A stretch of 64,000 nucleotides of DNA from an uncultured Planktomarina sp. (GCA_905181815.1 CAJIZA010000005.1:243407-307406), one strand, 5' to 3'; counted from the first letter of the stretch, positions 52,593 to 62,224 are shown. Notes: generated by a model not told the origin, from the sequence alone. Numbers and translations are program-made.

Positions 52593-53641
52593 TTGGCTCC
52601 AATTGGTAAAGAAATAAAGCCCATCACGCGTGCTTTGTTGAATTCACGCAATCGAGCAAACACATCTACGCCAATTTGAGCGTAAACATCCAACAGATCG
52701 ACCAAGACCCAATTCTCGCGAATGAACTCACCTTCAACGCGCCAAAAGTCGAGACTGCGCATCGTGATTTCTTGACCGGACGGGGCAATGCCCAGCCATC
52801 CATCCCCAGTGACCGTCATCTGCATATTTGGCCATCCCGTTGCAACGACATAAGCGCCGTCTCCATAGAAGTGACAGTTGAGTGTTCCCGTTGTACCGCC
52901 TCGTCGATCAGGCAGAGCACTCAGGAATGGGATTTGATGCCAATGGCGAAAACCAGCTAGACCGCGCGCCGTACCGATACCCGCAGGGCCATACCAATTG
53001 ACGCGCGGATCCCAGTATTTCTCTGCCTGCATGATCTCGGGGCCACCCTCGGCAGGATGGCGAGAAAGATCGGTTAACATCCTGATCACGGTTTTTAGGC
53101 TGTGTGCGCTTTGGTTTGCAGTGCGTGTCTCAAAAGACAGTCCATCTTGGCTTGCAGGTCCGGGGATATATATCTCACGTCCAAGGCTAGGCACCATGGG
53201 CCATGCACCTGCTTGCATCATGAGTTCGGGAATATCCCAGATCGCTTGCATCTCGACAATACGACTGTCTGCGACGCGATAGAATTCGTGAAACCGCATA
53301 TGAGCAAAATGACCCGTCGGCGGAATATCAAGGAAACGGCGTGTGAAGGTGCCAACATAATGTCCAGCACATCCGATCCAATCGTTACCGTCACGATCTG
53401 TTCCGGCGCTGACGATCCAGTCACGGCGCTCCAAATCTGACAAGGCGTCAAACAATGGCACGTAGGCAGCATCATATAGCGCTTGTGGTCCTGACAGATC
53501 ACCAAACGGATGGCACAGATGCACAATTGCGTCTTCTGTCATAACCTCGCCAAGCGCGGATTGCACTGACACGCAGTCAAAGTTTGCCATGGCCGTTCGC
53601 AGGGGCGTTATCAGCGCCCTTATTCGGTCAAGGCTGCTCAT
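52589..53641 (-). CDS. SnoaL/NTF2-like protein, two-domain type
   Basis: This 350-residue protein is homologous by eye to the products at 54966 and 59974, with shared motifs WDIPELMMQAG, WYGPAGIG, FLDIPPTG and ENWVLVDLLDVYAQIGVDVF. The two halves each resemble a SnoaL domain; conserved His and Asp residues line a probable pocket. The start overlaps the dehydrogenase-gene stop as TAATG. It is likely an enzyme (isomerase, dehydratase or cyclase) rather than a bystander. Confidence 0.7.
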   Translation of the reverse strand: MSSLDRIRALITPLRTAMANFDCVSVQSALGEVMTEDAIVHLCHPFGDLSGPQALYDAAYVPLFDALSDLERRDWIVSAGTDRDGNDWIGCAGHYVGTFTRRFLDIPPTGHFAHMRFHEFYRVADSRIVEMQAIWDIPELMMQAGAWPMVPSLGREIYIPGPASQDGLSFETRTANQSAHSLKTVIRMLTDLSRHPAEGGPEIMQAEKYWDPRVNWYGPAGIGTARGLAGFRHWHQIPFLSALPDRRGGTTGTLNCHFYGDGAYVVATGWPNMQMTVTGDGWLGIAPSGQEITMRSLDFWRVEGEFIRENWVLVDLLDVYAQIGVDVFARLREFNKARVMGFISLPIGAK

Positions 53642-54951
53642 TACTCAGCGGCCTCACCGTAGGGTACATTTTGACCACCATAGCGACGGACACGCAGGTT
53701 ACATTGTTCAGCGTGACCGACAAAACCTTCCAGCAGGCATAAACGTGATCCATATGCCCCAATCTTGGCCGCCGCTTCATCCGTGGTGATTTTTTGGTAG
53801 CTGTGTGTTTTTAAATATTTACCAACCCAAAGACCACCCGTGTAACGCCCTGCCTTCTTTGTGGGTAGGGTATGGTTGGTTCCAATCACCTTATCCCCGT
53901 TGGAAACGTTCGTACGTTGCCCAAGGAACAGCGCGCCGTAGCATGTCATATTTTCTAAGAACCAGTCATCGCGTTCCGTCATCACCTGAACATGTTCGGA
54001 TGCAATGTCGTCTGCGACTGGCTAGCATCTCATCATACGTGTCACAAAGAATAACTTCGCCGTATTCTGCCCAGCTGACCCCAGCAGTGCCAGCCGTGGG
54101 GAGGATTTTCAGGATGCGGTCGATCTCGACAGCGTATCTTCAGCCAATTTGCGTGAATTTGTCACTAGAACAGCGGGTGAGTTGTAGCCATGCTCGGCTT
54201 GACCTAACAAATCTGTGGCACACATCTCGGCGTCAACAGTTTTATCTGCGATAACCATTGTTTCGGTTGGGCCTGCAAAAAGGTCAATTCCGACGCGACC
54301 AAAGAGCTGGCGCTTAGCTTCAGCAACAAAGGCGTTGCCCGGCCCAACGAGAAGGTGAACCGGATCGATGGTCTCAGTGCCGATCGCCATCGCACCAACC
54401 GCCTGAATGCCGCCCAAAACGTAAATTTCATGCGCGCCGCCCAAGTGCATTGCGGCAATCACTGCGGGGTTTGGTTCGCCGTTGAAGGGCGGAGTGCAGG
54501 CGATGATACGCGGCACACCTGCTACCTTGGCTGTGGCGACGGACATATGCGCAGAGGCAACCATCGGGAATTTTCCACCAGGCACATAGCAACCAACGGA
54601 TTGTACGGGGATATTTTTATGACCGAGGATCACACCGGGCATGGTTTCAACTTCGATATCAAGCATGCTGTCGCGCTGTGCTTGGGCAAAGTTGACAACT
54701 TGGGCTTGGGCGAATTTGATGTCCTCAAGGTCGCGTGGGCTGACCTTTGCGATCAACGCATCGATCTCACCTTGGCTAAGCCGATAGCTGTCTCGATCAT
54801 AGCTATCAAATTTGTTGGCTAATTCGCGCACTGCAATATCGCCGCGCATTTCAATAGCCTTGAGCGTAGCGGCGACGACATCTGCTGTCTTGGCGTCATC
54901 TTCGGCCCGATCGGCCTGGGGTTTGCCGTGTTTGAGGTGTGTTATTGTCAT
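53641..54951 (-). pseudogene. Histidinol-dehydrogenase-family enzyme, two frameshifts
   Basis: The first part (54951-54109) and last part (53985-53641) both read as a roseobacter HisD-family dehydrogenase, very like HpsN: '[20 protein letters not shown]', [16 protein letters not shown], then [20 protein letters not shown]. Between them, [16 protein letters not shown] and [16 protein letters not shown] lie in the other two frames, so two one-base shifts (near 54120 and near 54020) restore a protein of about 437 residues. Such enzymes oxidise an alcohol through an aldehyde to a carboxylate with NAD. The substrate here need not be DHPS. GAGGAT before the ATG is a good site. Confidence 0.85.
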
Positions 54952-54965
54952 TGCTTTATCCTCGC

Positions 54966-55493
54966 TTAGTCAGGTCTTGGGGCAGAGCGGTCGCCCCGGT
55001 CAAAGGCTTCCCAACCCTCACCGTTGAACAAGTCCACACCCAGTTGTGCCGCTACATAGGCAAAGTCGACATTCACCCAATTGTCGACAATCTTGCCGTC
55101 AACAACTTTCCAGAAATCCATATAGCGAATTTCGATCCGTTTGCCGGTTGCTTTCATGCCAAGGAAGTCGCCGGAGTGCGTTGCTTCTTGGCGGCCAAAA
55201 GCTGCAGCCCATTCACCCATGTAAAGACGTGCCTCGTCGATGCATATCTTGTCAGAGAAAGCGGCCTGAAACGGGCGTTGCCAGTTATCTTGGAATTCCC
55301 GCAGGCCAGTTTTTATCCCACAGCCCTGATTGCCCATCCAGCGAAAGCTGTCTGAGAAGAACTCGCCTATATCGGCAATGCGGTGATCGTTCAGACCATC
55401 AACCATGCCTTCAATAACCGCTCTGGTATCATCCGTTTTAGACATATCTGTGTCGCGCGACAAAACCGCTTGCTCTGGGCGTGCTCCGCTCAT
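54966..55493 (-). CDS. SnoaL/NTF2-like protein, single-domain
   Basis: This 175-residue single-domain relative of the longer SnoaL proteins has [37 protein letters not shown] and '[20 protein letters not shown]', then [20 protein letters not shown]. The ATG at 55493 overlaps the permease stop (ATGA); an internal ATG at 55445 is an alternative. It sits between the transport genes and the dehydrogenase, which fits a first or second catabolic step. Confidence 0.75.
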   Translation of the reverse strand: MSGARPEQAVLSRDTDMSKTDDTRAVIEGMVDGLNDHRIADIGEFFSDSFRWMGNQGCGIKTGLREFQDNWQRPFQAAFSDKICIDEARLYMGEWAAAFGRQEATHSGDFLGMKATGKRIEIRYMDFWKVVDGKIVDNWVNVDFAYVAAQLGVDLFNGEGWEAFDRGDRSAPRPD

Positions 55494-56374
55494 CCTTTGA
55501 CTGCTCCTGCTGTAAGACCACTGACAATTTGGCGTTGGAAAAATAGAATTAAGACGAACAGGGGTGCCGTAGCCGAAACAACAGCGGCAACTGCAAACAT
55601 GACGTTACCCTCAGTCTGGGTTGTTCCCAAGAAACTGGCTATCTTTGGTACCATCGTCTGGTTCGCTTGGCTTAGCAAAGTCGCAGTCACGGTAAAGTCA
55701 TTGTAGGCTAACAGGAATGAAAATAACCCGGTGGTCACAACGCCCGGCCACATGACTGGCACGATAACATGGCGAAAAGCTTGAAAGCGTGTGCAGCCAT
55801 CAACCATCGCACTTTCATCAAGATCTTTAGGGATATTGAGGAAGAAGCTGTGCAACATCCACAGGGTGAAGGGCTGATTGATTGCAACCATAACAATAAT
55901 CGCAGTTGGTAGGTGCCCCCAGAGGTTCCATTCAAAGAATGGCAAGAGGTATCCGGAGACTAACGTGATATGGGGCATCGCACGAAAAACTAGGGCCAGA
56001 ATCAGCAGATAGAAAGCGTATTTCTTTCCAGAACGCGCCAGTGCGTAGCCGCCAAGCGTACCAAGGGTCAATGAAATCACAACAACCGAAACCACCACGA
56101 TGCTTGTGTTTAGAGCAGCGAGCCAGAATTCTTGGGTGACCCAAGCGCCGTGATACCCTTTGCCAGTTAATACGCCACCCGTTTCGATTTGCGTGCGCAC
56201 ACCATAAAGGGCATTGGTCCAATCAGCTTTTGAGAAGAAATCACCCTGCACTTTGAAAGACCCCCAAAGCGTCCAAAGGAATGGAAAGCCAGCGGCAACT
56301 ATCCAGGCCAAAACAAGGCCCCAAATGATTATATTCAATAGTGGCGAGCGGCGATGAACTATATCTGACATCAT
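55490..56374 (-). CDS. ABC sugar-type transporter permease (MalG-like)
   Basis: This 294-residue protein has six membrane helices and the permease EAA-type loop ESAMVDGCTRFQAFRHVIVP, as in MalG-like CUT1 permeases. It overlaps the partner permease by four bases (TGATG) and the SnoaL gene by four. Together with 56371 and the ATPase at 58791 it forms the importer. Confidence 0.93.
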   Translation of the reverse strand: MMSDIVHRRSPLLNIIIWGLVLAWIVAAGFPFLWTLWGSFKVQGDFFSKADWTNALYGVRTQIETGGVLTGKGYHGAWVTQEFWLAALNTSIVVVSVVVISLTLGTLGGYALARSGKKYAFYLLILALVFRAMPHITLVSGYLLPFFEWNLWGHLPTAIIVMVAINQPFTLWMLHSFFLNIPKDLDESAMVDGCTRFQAFRHVIVPVMWPGVVTTGLFSFLLAYNDFTVTATLLSQANQTMVPKIASFLGTTQTEGNVMFAVAAVVSATAPLFVLILFFQRQIVSGLTAGAVKG

Positions 56375-57405
56375 ACCACCTTCTGATTAAAGTCGCGCCA
56401 CGTCCTAACTAGCACCGGTATAAGCAGAATGCTTACCCCTATAATGGTTAGAACCGAGGTTGCGCCGGCTGAGCCAAAGAACTGGCTCTCAGTCCCTACT
56501 AAGTCATTGTAAATAATCCATGACAAGGAGGTGGCGCTGGCTTGGGCGGAGAAGCTAACTATTGGTTCGAAGACGCGAAAGTTATCCATTAGCTGGATAA
56601 GCAAAATGAAAACGGTGAGCGGCATCAGGTGAGGTAAGACCACATAGCGCGTCCGCTCCCAACGTGAGGCACCATCAATCATTGCTGCTTCCATTGTCTC
56701 GGCAGGGACTGTTTGTAGACCTGCATAAAACACGATGAACGCAAAAGGGGCAGAATGCCAAACTCCGTAGACCATCAGCATTATCCAGGTGAGGGGCGGC
56801 GATGCTTTCAGAGATAGGTCTGGGTCCTCAAATATCCACTGCAAGGTCGAGCCCAAAATACCGTTGGCATCAATCATCCAGAACAAGATCAGCGATCCAA
56901 TCAAAGGCGTTACTATCATTGGCAAGAGCGAGATAAAGATCGTTGGCCCTTTTATCTTTTTTGGCAATGTGTTGACGCCAAGCGCGATCATGAAGCCAAA
57001 GGTAACCACCAATGGTGTCACAACGAAAGTGTAGGTAAGAGTAAAGGCAAGGGCCCGATAAAATGGTAAGTTCAGTACTTTTGACATGAAGTCGACTACA
57101 CCAGTGCTCGATTGCCAAGCCAAACCAATTTCGGTGAAGGCAAGGTGATTGCGGTTGGTGTAGGTGCCCAAGCCGTTGAACTGACCCAATGGGCGTTCTT
57201 GTTTGAGTTTAGCGGTTTCTTCGACATCAACTTGTAATTCTTGTTTGCAACCAAAGGGGCCACAGTTTTTCACCTCAACCATGACAGCTTCATGCTCGAT
57301 ATGTAGCGACTGCACAGCCACAGAAATAATCGGCAAAGCGATAAATAGCAGCATCGTAATCAGCGATGGTAATATAAACCAAAAGAAGGTGCGATTTTTC
57401 ATCAA
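56371..57405 (-). CDS. ABC sugar-type transporter permease (MalF-like)
   Basis: This 344-residue protein has a longer N-terminus with two cysteines in a periplasmic loop (VKNCGPFGCKQELQVD) between the first two helices, as in MalF-like proteins. The EAA loop reads EAAMIDGASRWERTRYVVLP. It is translated next to the binding protein. An intact gene. Confidence 0.92.
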   Translation of the reverse strand: MMKNRTFFWFILPSLITMLLFIALPIISVAVQSLHIEHEAVMVEVKNCGPFGCKQELQVDVEETAKLKQERPLGQFNGLGTYTNRNHLAFTEIGLAWQSSTGVVDFMSKVLNLPFYRALAFTLTYTFVVTPLVVTFGFMIALGVNTLPKKIKGPTIFISLLPMIVTPLIGSLILFWMIDANGILGSTLQWIFEDPDLSLKASPPLTWIMLMVYGVWHSAPFAFIVFYAGLQTVPAETMEAAMIDGASRWERTRYVVLPHLMPLTVFILLIQLMDNFRVFEPIVSFSAQASATSLSWIIYNDLVGTESQFFGSAGATSVLTIIGVSILLIPVLVRTWRDFNQKVV

Positions 57406-57472
57406 GCTCGCCTAAAGGTAAGGTGACATTAAAGAGTTGAGGAAGAGGGCGATTGCCCCCTTCCAAATTGAT

Positions 57473-58708
57473 TTATTTCAAGAAACCTTGCTCTTTCGCT
57501 GCAGCGGTGTAAGCTGCTTCAACGTCAGCCAGTGCTTGTTCTGCGCTTTCAGAGCCTTGCAAGAAATCGGTGATTTCTGCTCCAAGAGCTGTGTGAAGTG
57601 CACCCATGAATGGCAACATCGGGTACGGCGCTGCACCGCCAGATGCTGTGCCAGAAACACCTGCTGAAGCTGGACTTGGCATGTAAGCACCGTCCAACCA
57701 TACAGCCGCAGCATTGTTGGCCTTTACAACATCGGAGGAAATGCCATTCATCATTGCGACGAATGTAGCTTCTGCATCTTCGTCAGATACGTTTGTTGAG
57801 ATCGCAATGCCATCCCACCACAGTGTGGAAGCTGGGCGAGCCCCATTGCCCCATGTTGGCGCTGCAGAAAGAACAGTGCCCGATACAACTTCTGCAGTTG
57901 ACCCTTCGTCGTCCAGGACGGCGCTACCGCGTGACCCCCACATTGTTGCCAATGCAAGATTGCCAGCTTCCCACTCAGCTTGTGTCGCATTAGAGTCATA
58001 CGTCAGATAATCAGGGTTGGAATATGCAACCAATGATTTCAGCATATCAAGCGTAGCAACGCCGTTTTCGTTGTTTACAGCAGCTTCTGCAGTACCAGCT
58101 TTAAAGAAGTCAGCGCCTGTGCCCATGTACATGTTCACAAACTCTTCAGCCAAGTTCCAGCCAGCCTTGGTGTTCAAGGCGACTGGATATTCCATCAAAC
58201 CAGCAGCGCGAATTTTTTCTGCGGCGGCAAGAACATCTTCATAAGTCGCCGGGATCCCATCGACTCCAGCTGCCTCCAAAACGTCGGTACGTGAGAACAA
58301 GTGTTGAGCATTTGCCATGAAAGCAACTGCCATAACTTTGCCGTTTACTGTGATCAATTGACTTTTGCTCAATGCAGCTCCGTGCTTAGCAACCATTTCG
58401 TCGAGCGGGCGAACTAAACCGTCGTTCATCAATGTAACGAGAGTTGAGTTGGAGACAATCACAGATGAATACTGTGCAGGGTTGGCAGTAAGTGCAGCAA
58501 CCATGATGTCTTTATGGTCTTTGGTCAGGTTGGTTTTGACCGTAACACCATCACCAGCGCAAGATGCCGCTGCAGATGTAACGGCTTGGATTGCGGGGAA
58601 ATCGTTGGATAGAACGCTGACACTGCCACTAGAAATGCCGCATCCAGCAATTGCAGTGCTTCCCAAAAGGGCAAAGGCACCAACGAATGAAATTGTTTTT
58701 AGAAACAT
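57473..58708 (-). CDS. ABC transporter substrate-binding protein
   Basis: This 411-residue protein starts at ATG 58708 (site AAGGAG) with a signal peptide (MFLKTISFVGAFALLGSTAIA). The body has the extracellular solute-binding family 1 pattern (AGLMEYPVALNTKAGWNLAE, LATMWGSRGSAV, ASTLWWDGIAISTNVS). Such proteins bind sugars, polyols or glycerol-phosphate compounds. An early cysteine after the signal (GCGISSG) might be lipidated, but no clean lipobox is visible. Confidence 0.93.
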   Translation of the reverse strand: MFLKTISFVGAFALLGSTAIAGCGISSGSVSVLSNDFPAIQAVTSAAASCAGDGVTVKTNLTKDHKDIMVAALTANPAQYSSVIVSNSTLVTLMNDGLVRPLDEMVAKHGAALSKSQLITVNGKVMAVAFMANAQHLFSRTDVLEAAGVDGIPATYEDVLAAAEKIRAAGLMEYPVALNTKAGWNLAEEFVNMYMGTGADFFKAGTAEAAVNNENGVATLDMLKSLVAYSNPDYLTYDSNATQAEWEAGNLALATMWGSRGSAVLDDEGSTAEVVSGTVLSAAPTWGNGARPASTLWWDGIAISTNVSDEDAEATFVAMMNGISSDVVKANNAAAVWLDGAYMPSPASAGVSGTASGGAAPYPMLPFMGALHTALGAEITDFLQGSESAEQALADVEAAYTAAAKEQGFLK

Positions 58709-58763
58709 TTGTTTCTCCTTATTTTTCATTAAGATGCACCTTGCAAGATCGCACCTTGGTTAC

Positions 58764-58778
58764 TCCCCATTTTGGGGA
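58764..58778 (-). terminator. Hairpin between the ABC ATPase and binding-protein genes
   Basis: TCCCC, ATTTT, GGGGA forms a five-base stem. A second palindrome, GGGGTTAACCCC, lies just beside it over the ATPase stop. No T run follows. Such hairpins between transporter genes often protect or attenuate mRNA to raise the binding-protein level. Confidence 0.4.
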
Positions 58779-58790
58779 TTTTGTTTGGGG

Positions 58791-59840
58791 TTAACCCCCA
58801 ATTCGCGCACCAGTTTGAGGATTGAAAAGGTGGCAAATCTCATTTGGCACAGAAATGTGGACCATGTCGTCGATATTAGCTCGGTAATTTTTGTCAGCTT
58901 TTACAGAGACAAGCGCACCGCCTATGCGTACGCTGACCATAGTCGCGTCACCGAGCAGTTCCATCGTGTAGATAGGCGCGTTAATCTGCCCACCTCTTTC
59001 CACTACTTTAGCATCCTCAGCCCTGAAACCAAGCGTGACCGGACCGTCGGCTGCGTCGATACCATTAATTTCGACGTCTTTCGCAGAAAAATTTCCTTGC
59101 GCAATCTCACCACTTATTAGGTTCATCGCCGGATTTCCAATAAAGCTGGCGACGAACGCATTTGCAGGATTGTCATAAATTTCTACCGGAGTGCCGACCT
59201 GCTGAACTACACCTTCGTTCATGATGACAACCCGGTCTGCGAGGGTCATCGCTTCGATCTGGTCATGGGTCACATAGATCGTTGTAACCGCGAGTTCATG
59301 AGACAAGTTTTTGATTTGTGCGCGGGTCGATACCCGTAATTTAGCATCGAGATTAGAAAGCGGTTCATCCATCAAAAACAGGTTCGGTTCCCGCACAACC
59401 GCGCGCGCTAATGCCACACGCTGGCGTTGGCCACCCGACAGTTCGGCGGGCTTGCGATGCAGAAAATCATCCAGCTCAACCATCGCACTGGCACGTTTAA
59501 CTTTTTCATCCTGACTTTTGGGATCGACGCCCCGAACTTTCAACGGAAAACGGATGTTTTCGTAAACATTCATGTTCGGGTAGAGCGCGTAGCTTTGGAA
59601 CACCATCGCAACGTCGCGATCTTTGGGTTCGAGATCATTGACGCGTTGTCCGTCCACCAAAATATCGCCTTCGGTAGCGTCCTCTAACCCAGCAATCATA
59701 CGCATGGTTGTGGTTTTGCCACAGCCTGATGGACCAAGCAGGACCAGAAATTCCTTGTCCACGATAGTAAGATCGAACTTATGAACACCCACAAAGGACC
59801 CCCAACGCTTGGACAGATTGCGAAGCTGAATTTCGGCCAT
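58791..59840 (-). CDS. ABC transporter ATPase (UgpC/MalK-type)
   Basis: This 349-residue ATPase has Walker A GPSGCGKT (residues 36-43), the signature LSGGQRQRVALARAVVREP, Walker B LFLMDEPLSNLDAK and an H-loop. The C-terminal 110 residues form the TOBE-type regulatory domain. GGGAGG precedes ATG 59840; the longer reading to 59888 lies in the operator region. It is first in the large minus-strand transcript of the island. Confidence 0.95.
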   Translation of the reverse strand: MAEIQLRNLSKRWGSFVGVHKFDLTIVDKEFLVLLGPSGCGKTTTMRMIAGLEDATEGDILVDGQRVNDLEPKDRDVAMVFQSYALYPNMNVYENIRFPLKVRGVDPKSQDEKVKRASAMVELDDFLHRKPAELSGGQRQRVALARAVVREPNLFLMDEPLSNLDAKLRVSTRAQIKNLSHELAVTTIYVTHDQIEAMTLADRVVIMNEGVVQQVGTPVEIYDNPANAFVASFIGNPAMNLISGEIAQGNFSAKDVEINGIDAADGPVTLGFRAEDAKVVERGGQINAPIYTMELLGDATMVSVRIGGALVSVKADKNYRANIDDMVHISVPNEICHLFNPQTGARIGG

Positions 59841-59872
59841 TTTGCCTCCCAGAAAAAGATGCAGATGTTTTT

Positions 59873-59888
59873 TTGCATTCGTGTGCAA
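59873..59888. promoter_or_regulatory. LacI-type operator 1
   Basis: TTGCATTCGTGTGCAA has TTGCA/TGCAA half-sites around a central CG, as LacI-family operators do. It lies 33 bases upstream of the ATPase ATG. It matches operator 2 (59928-59943) at 13 of 16 bases. Confidence 0.75.
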
Positions 59889-59927
59889 GAAGCATAGACA
59901 TTCGTCCGTTTGTTTGGCAACCTATTT

Positions 59928-59943
59928 TTGCAAACGAGTGCAA
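59928..59943. promoter_or_regulatory. LacI-type operator 2
   Basis: TTGCAAACGAGTGCAA lies about 30 bases before the SnoaL gene at 59974, so the two operators flank the divergent promoter. Their centres are 55 bases apart. A dimer or looped tetramer of the LacI protein encoded at 50809 is the likely ligand. Confidence 0.75.
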
Positions 59944-59973
59944 GAATTGCTTCCATCCCATGAAGGTGACTCA

Positions 59974-61002
59974 ATGAATTCAGATTTTACACATGAAAAA
60001 CAAATTATAAGGAACTTTTACGCGCGACTTGACAGCGCAAATTTATCTGAATTAGCTGTGGTGTTGGGCGAGTACACATCCAAAGATTATCTTTGGCGAG
60101 GATACCATCCGTTCAATGAAATCACATCTGTACGAACGCTCGCCGATTCGTTCTGGCAACCGCTAAGATGCGCCATGACATCTATGCAGCGCCGCATGGA
60201 TGTTTTTATGGCAGGTCATAATACCGTCGCGGAACAAGGTGGCGTATGGGTCGTTTCAATGGGCCATCTGATGGGCCTATTCGACAAGCCCTGGCTAGGG
60301 ATCTCGCCGACTGGCAAAATGGCCATGCTGCGCTATTGCGAATTTAATCGAGTTGAAAATGGCAAAATTGCCGAAACGGCGATGTTCTTCGATATCCCAC
60401 ACTTGATGATGCAGGCGGGATTACAACCGTTTCCTCATCAAACAGCGGCGCACATAGTCCAACCCGGCCCCATGACACATGACGGTTTGATGTTTACCCC
60501 CCAAGACCCAGACGATGGACGAAAGACGATGGCCGCGATCAATGCGATGATCAGTGACCTCGGAACTTGGGCCTCAGGCATGCCGCTGGAAGAAGAATTG
60601 GCACGCACATGGAACGACGACATGATCTGGTGGGGTCCAGCAGGGATAGGTGCAACCTATACAATTAAGCGATATGCAAAACAACATTCTGGACCATTTC
60701 GCGCGGCATTCTCTGAAAGGTCATCGACAGGACACCTATGTCGCTTGGCAGAAGGTAACTTTGGTGGTTTTTTTGGCTGGCCAAATTTTTCTGCGCTCCA
60801 CACCGGAGGGTTCATGGGGATGCCTGCTAGTAATGAACGTGGTGAAATGCGAGTGATCGATATATACCGACGCGAGGATGATAAACTAGCCGAAAACTGG
60901 GTGTTTATCGACCTACTGCATTTCTGGAAGATGCTTGGTGTGGATATTCTGGCTCGAACCACATCAATTTCCATGGGACAGGCAACTAGTGCACAGGGCT
61001 AA
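59974..61002 (+). CDS. SnoaL/NTF2-like protein, two-domain type
   Basis: This 342-residue protein is the closest match of the product at 52589 (shared FFDIPHLMMQAG, WWGPAGIG, ENWVFIDLLHFWKMLGVDIL). ATG 59974 has a good AAGGTGA site; readings from 59842 run through the operators. It is the first gene of the plus-strand pair, under operator 2, and is followed three bases later by an amidohydrolase. Confidence 0.75.
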   Translation: MNSDFTHEKQIIRNFYARLDSANLSELAVVLGEYTSKDYLWRGYHPFNEITSVRTLADSFWQPLRCAMTSMQRRMDVFMAGHNTVAEQGGVWVVSMGHLMGLFDKPWLGISPTGKMAMLRYCEFNRVENGKIAETAMFFDIPHLMMQAGLQPFPHQTAAHIVQPGPMTHDGLMFTPQDPDDGRKTMAAINAMISDLGTWASGMPLEEELARTWNDDMIWWGPAGIGATYTIKRYAKQHSGPFRAAFSERSSTGHLCRLAEGNFGGFFGWPNFSALHTGGFMGMPASNERGEMRVIDIYRREDDKLAENWVFIDLLHFWKMLGVDILARTTSISMGQATSAQG

Positions 61003-61004
61003 AA

Positions 61005-61904
61005 ATGATTGATGCTCACCATCATCTTTGGGAACTTTCCAAAGTGCACTACCCGTGGCTTATGGCCCGCGGTGTAGAACGATTTTTTGGGAACCCCACC
61101 TCTATTCAACGCGATTACTTAATCAACGAGTTCAGAGCCGAAGCTTCGGCGCTGGGAGTTACCGCATCTGTCCACATACAGGTAGGCGCCGAGGACCCAA
61201 TGGCCGAAGCCCGCTGGGTACAGGATGTCGCCGACGCCAATCCCGACTGGCCATTGAAACAAGTAGTTTTTGTCGACCTCACTGCAGGTGATCTGGACGC
61301 CAAACTGGATGCTTTTCAGACCCTACCCAGCGTCGTTGGAGTGCGTCAAATTATTGGTCGCGCACCAGGCGAAGACGCAGTAACCGGAACAAAAACTCTG
61401 CTCGATAACCCCAATTTTATTGTTGGGCTACAAAACGCTGGGCGACGTAAGCTAAGCTTTGATCTTCAGTTAATACCAGAGCTGATGGGAAAAACCGCTG
61501 ACTTACTAGCGCGGGCGCCAAATACCGCTGTCGCGCTTTGCCATGCGGGATCGCCGCATGATAGGTCTAACAACGGGCTGGCGTCTTGGGCAGACGAATT
61601 ACGTGCTCTTTCTGTTCTGCCACAGGTACGTTGCAAGCTATCTGGCTTAGGTATGTTTGATCATAACTGGGTATCCGAGAGTTTCCGCCCTATCGTTGAA
61701 ACCTGCCTAGATCAATTCAGCCCAAACCGCGTAATGTTTGGATCAAATTTCCCAGTGGACAAGTTATATTCCAACTATGCCACACTTAGTAATACCTATC
61801 GCGAACTTATCCCGCATGATATGCATCAAATGGTTTTTACAGAAACGGCAGCAGATTTTTATTCTGTATCCCAAGACAATATGGCCGGCTGTTTAGAGAA
61901 GTAA
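61005..61904 (+). CDS. Amidohydrolase-2 family hydrolase (lactonase-like)
   Basis: This 299-residue TIM-barrel hydrolase starts MIDAHHHLW, the metal-binding HxH at the first strand. It has further motifs CHAGSPHD and FGSNFPVDK, all typical of amidohydrolase-2 proteins such as sugar-acid lactonases and 2-pyrone-4,6-dicarboxylate lactonase. Opening of a lactone intermediate fits a cluster that already has alcohol-oxidising enzymes. It has a three-base gap to the SnoaL gene, and repeat copy B follows. Confidence 0.85.
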   Translation: MIDAHHHLWELSKVHYPWLMARGVERFFGNPTSIQRDYLINEFRAEASALGVTASVHIQVGAEDPMAEARWVQDVADANPDWPLKQVVFVDLTAGDLDAKLDAFQTLPSVVGVRQIIGRAPGEDAVTGTKTLLDNPNFIVGLQNAGRRKLSFDLQLIPELMGKTADLLARAPNTAVALCHAGSPHDRSNNGLASWADELRALSVLPQVRCKLSGLGMFDHNWVSESFRPIVETCLDQFSPNRVMFGSNFPVDKLYSNYATLSNTYRELIPHDMHQMVFTETAADFYSVSQDNMAGCLEK

Positions 61905-61933
61905 ATTAACCTTATTAACGTCTGCGGTCGTTA

Positions 61934-62224
61934 CATCAGACGAATAAGAACCCGCATCAGATTTCTGGAGCAGCCTGAATCTATGCGTTCAATAATTGGC
62001 GCCACTCGCCAAGAGCAGCGGCTCGGTTCAGCTTGAGTATTGGTGCGTGAATAGAAATGTACAGCCGAATAAAATTACCCTCGAATGAATTTACGACCCC
62101 AACACTAAAGGGCCGTGGTCCGAGACGCGGGCCCTATCATGGGGGGGGCTCGGTCTTGCGGCCTGCGGCTCAACTGTAGCGATTGGGCACCGTAACCCCT
62201 AATTCACTCTGTTTTGATCTGATG
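61934..62224 (+). repeat. IS-end-like repeat copy B (right border of the catabolic island)
   Basis: A stretch of about 291 bases begins CATCAGACGAA and ends TCTGATG. It shares the internal stretches CATCAGATTTCTGG, CCTGAATCTATGCG and GCTCGGTTCAGCTT with copies A and C. No transposase is encoded. An eight-G run at 62141-62148 is unusual for the region. It follows the amidohydrolase directly. Confidence 0.5.

Noticed and set aside
53641-54951. Histidine biosynthesis gene hisD
   Set aside because: Sequence is HpsN-like and there are no his genes nearby.
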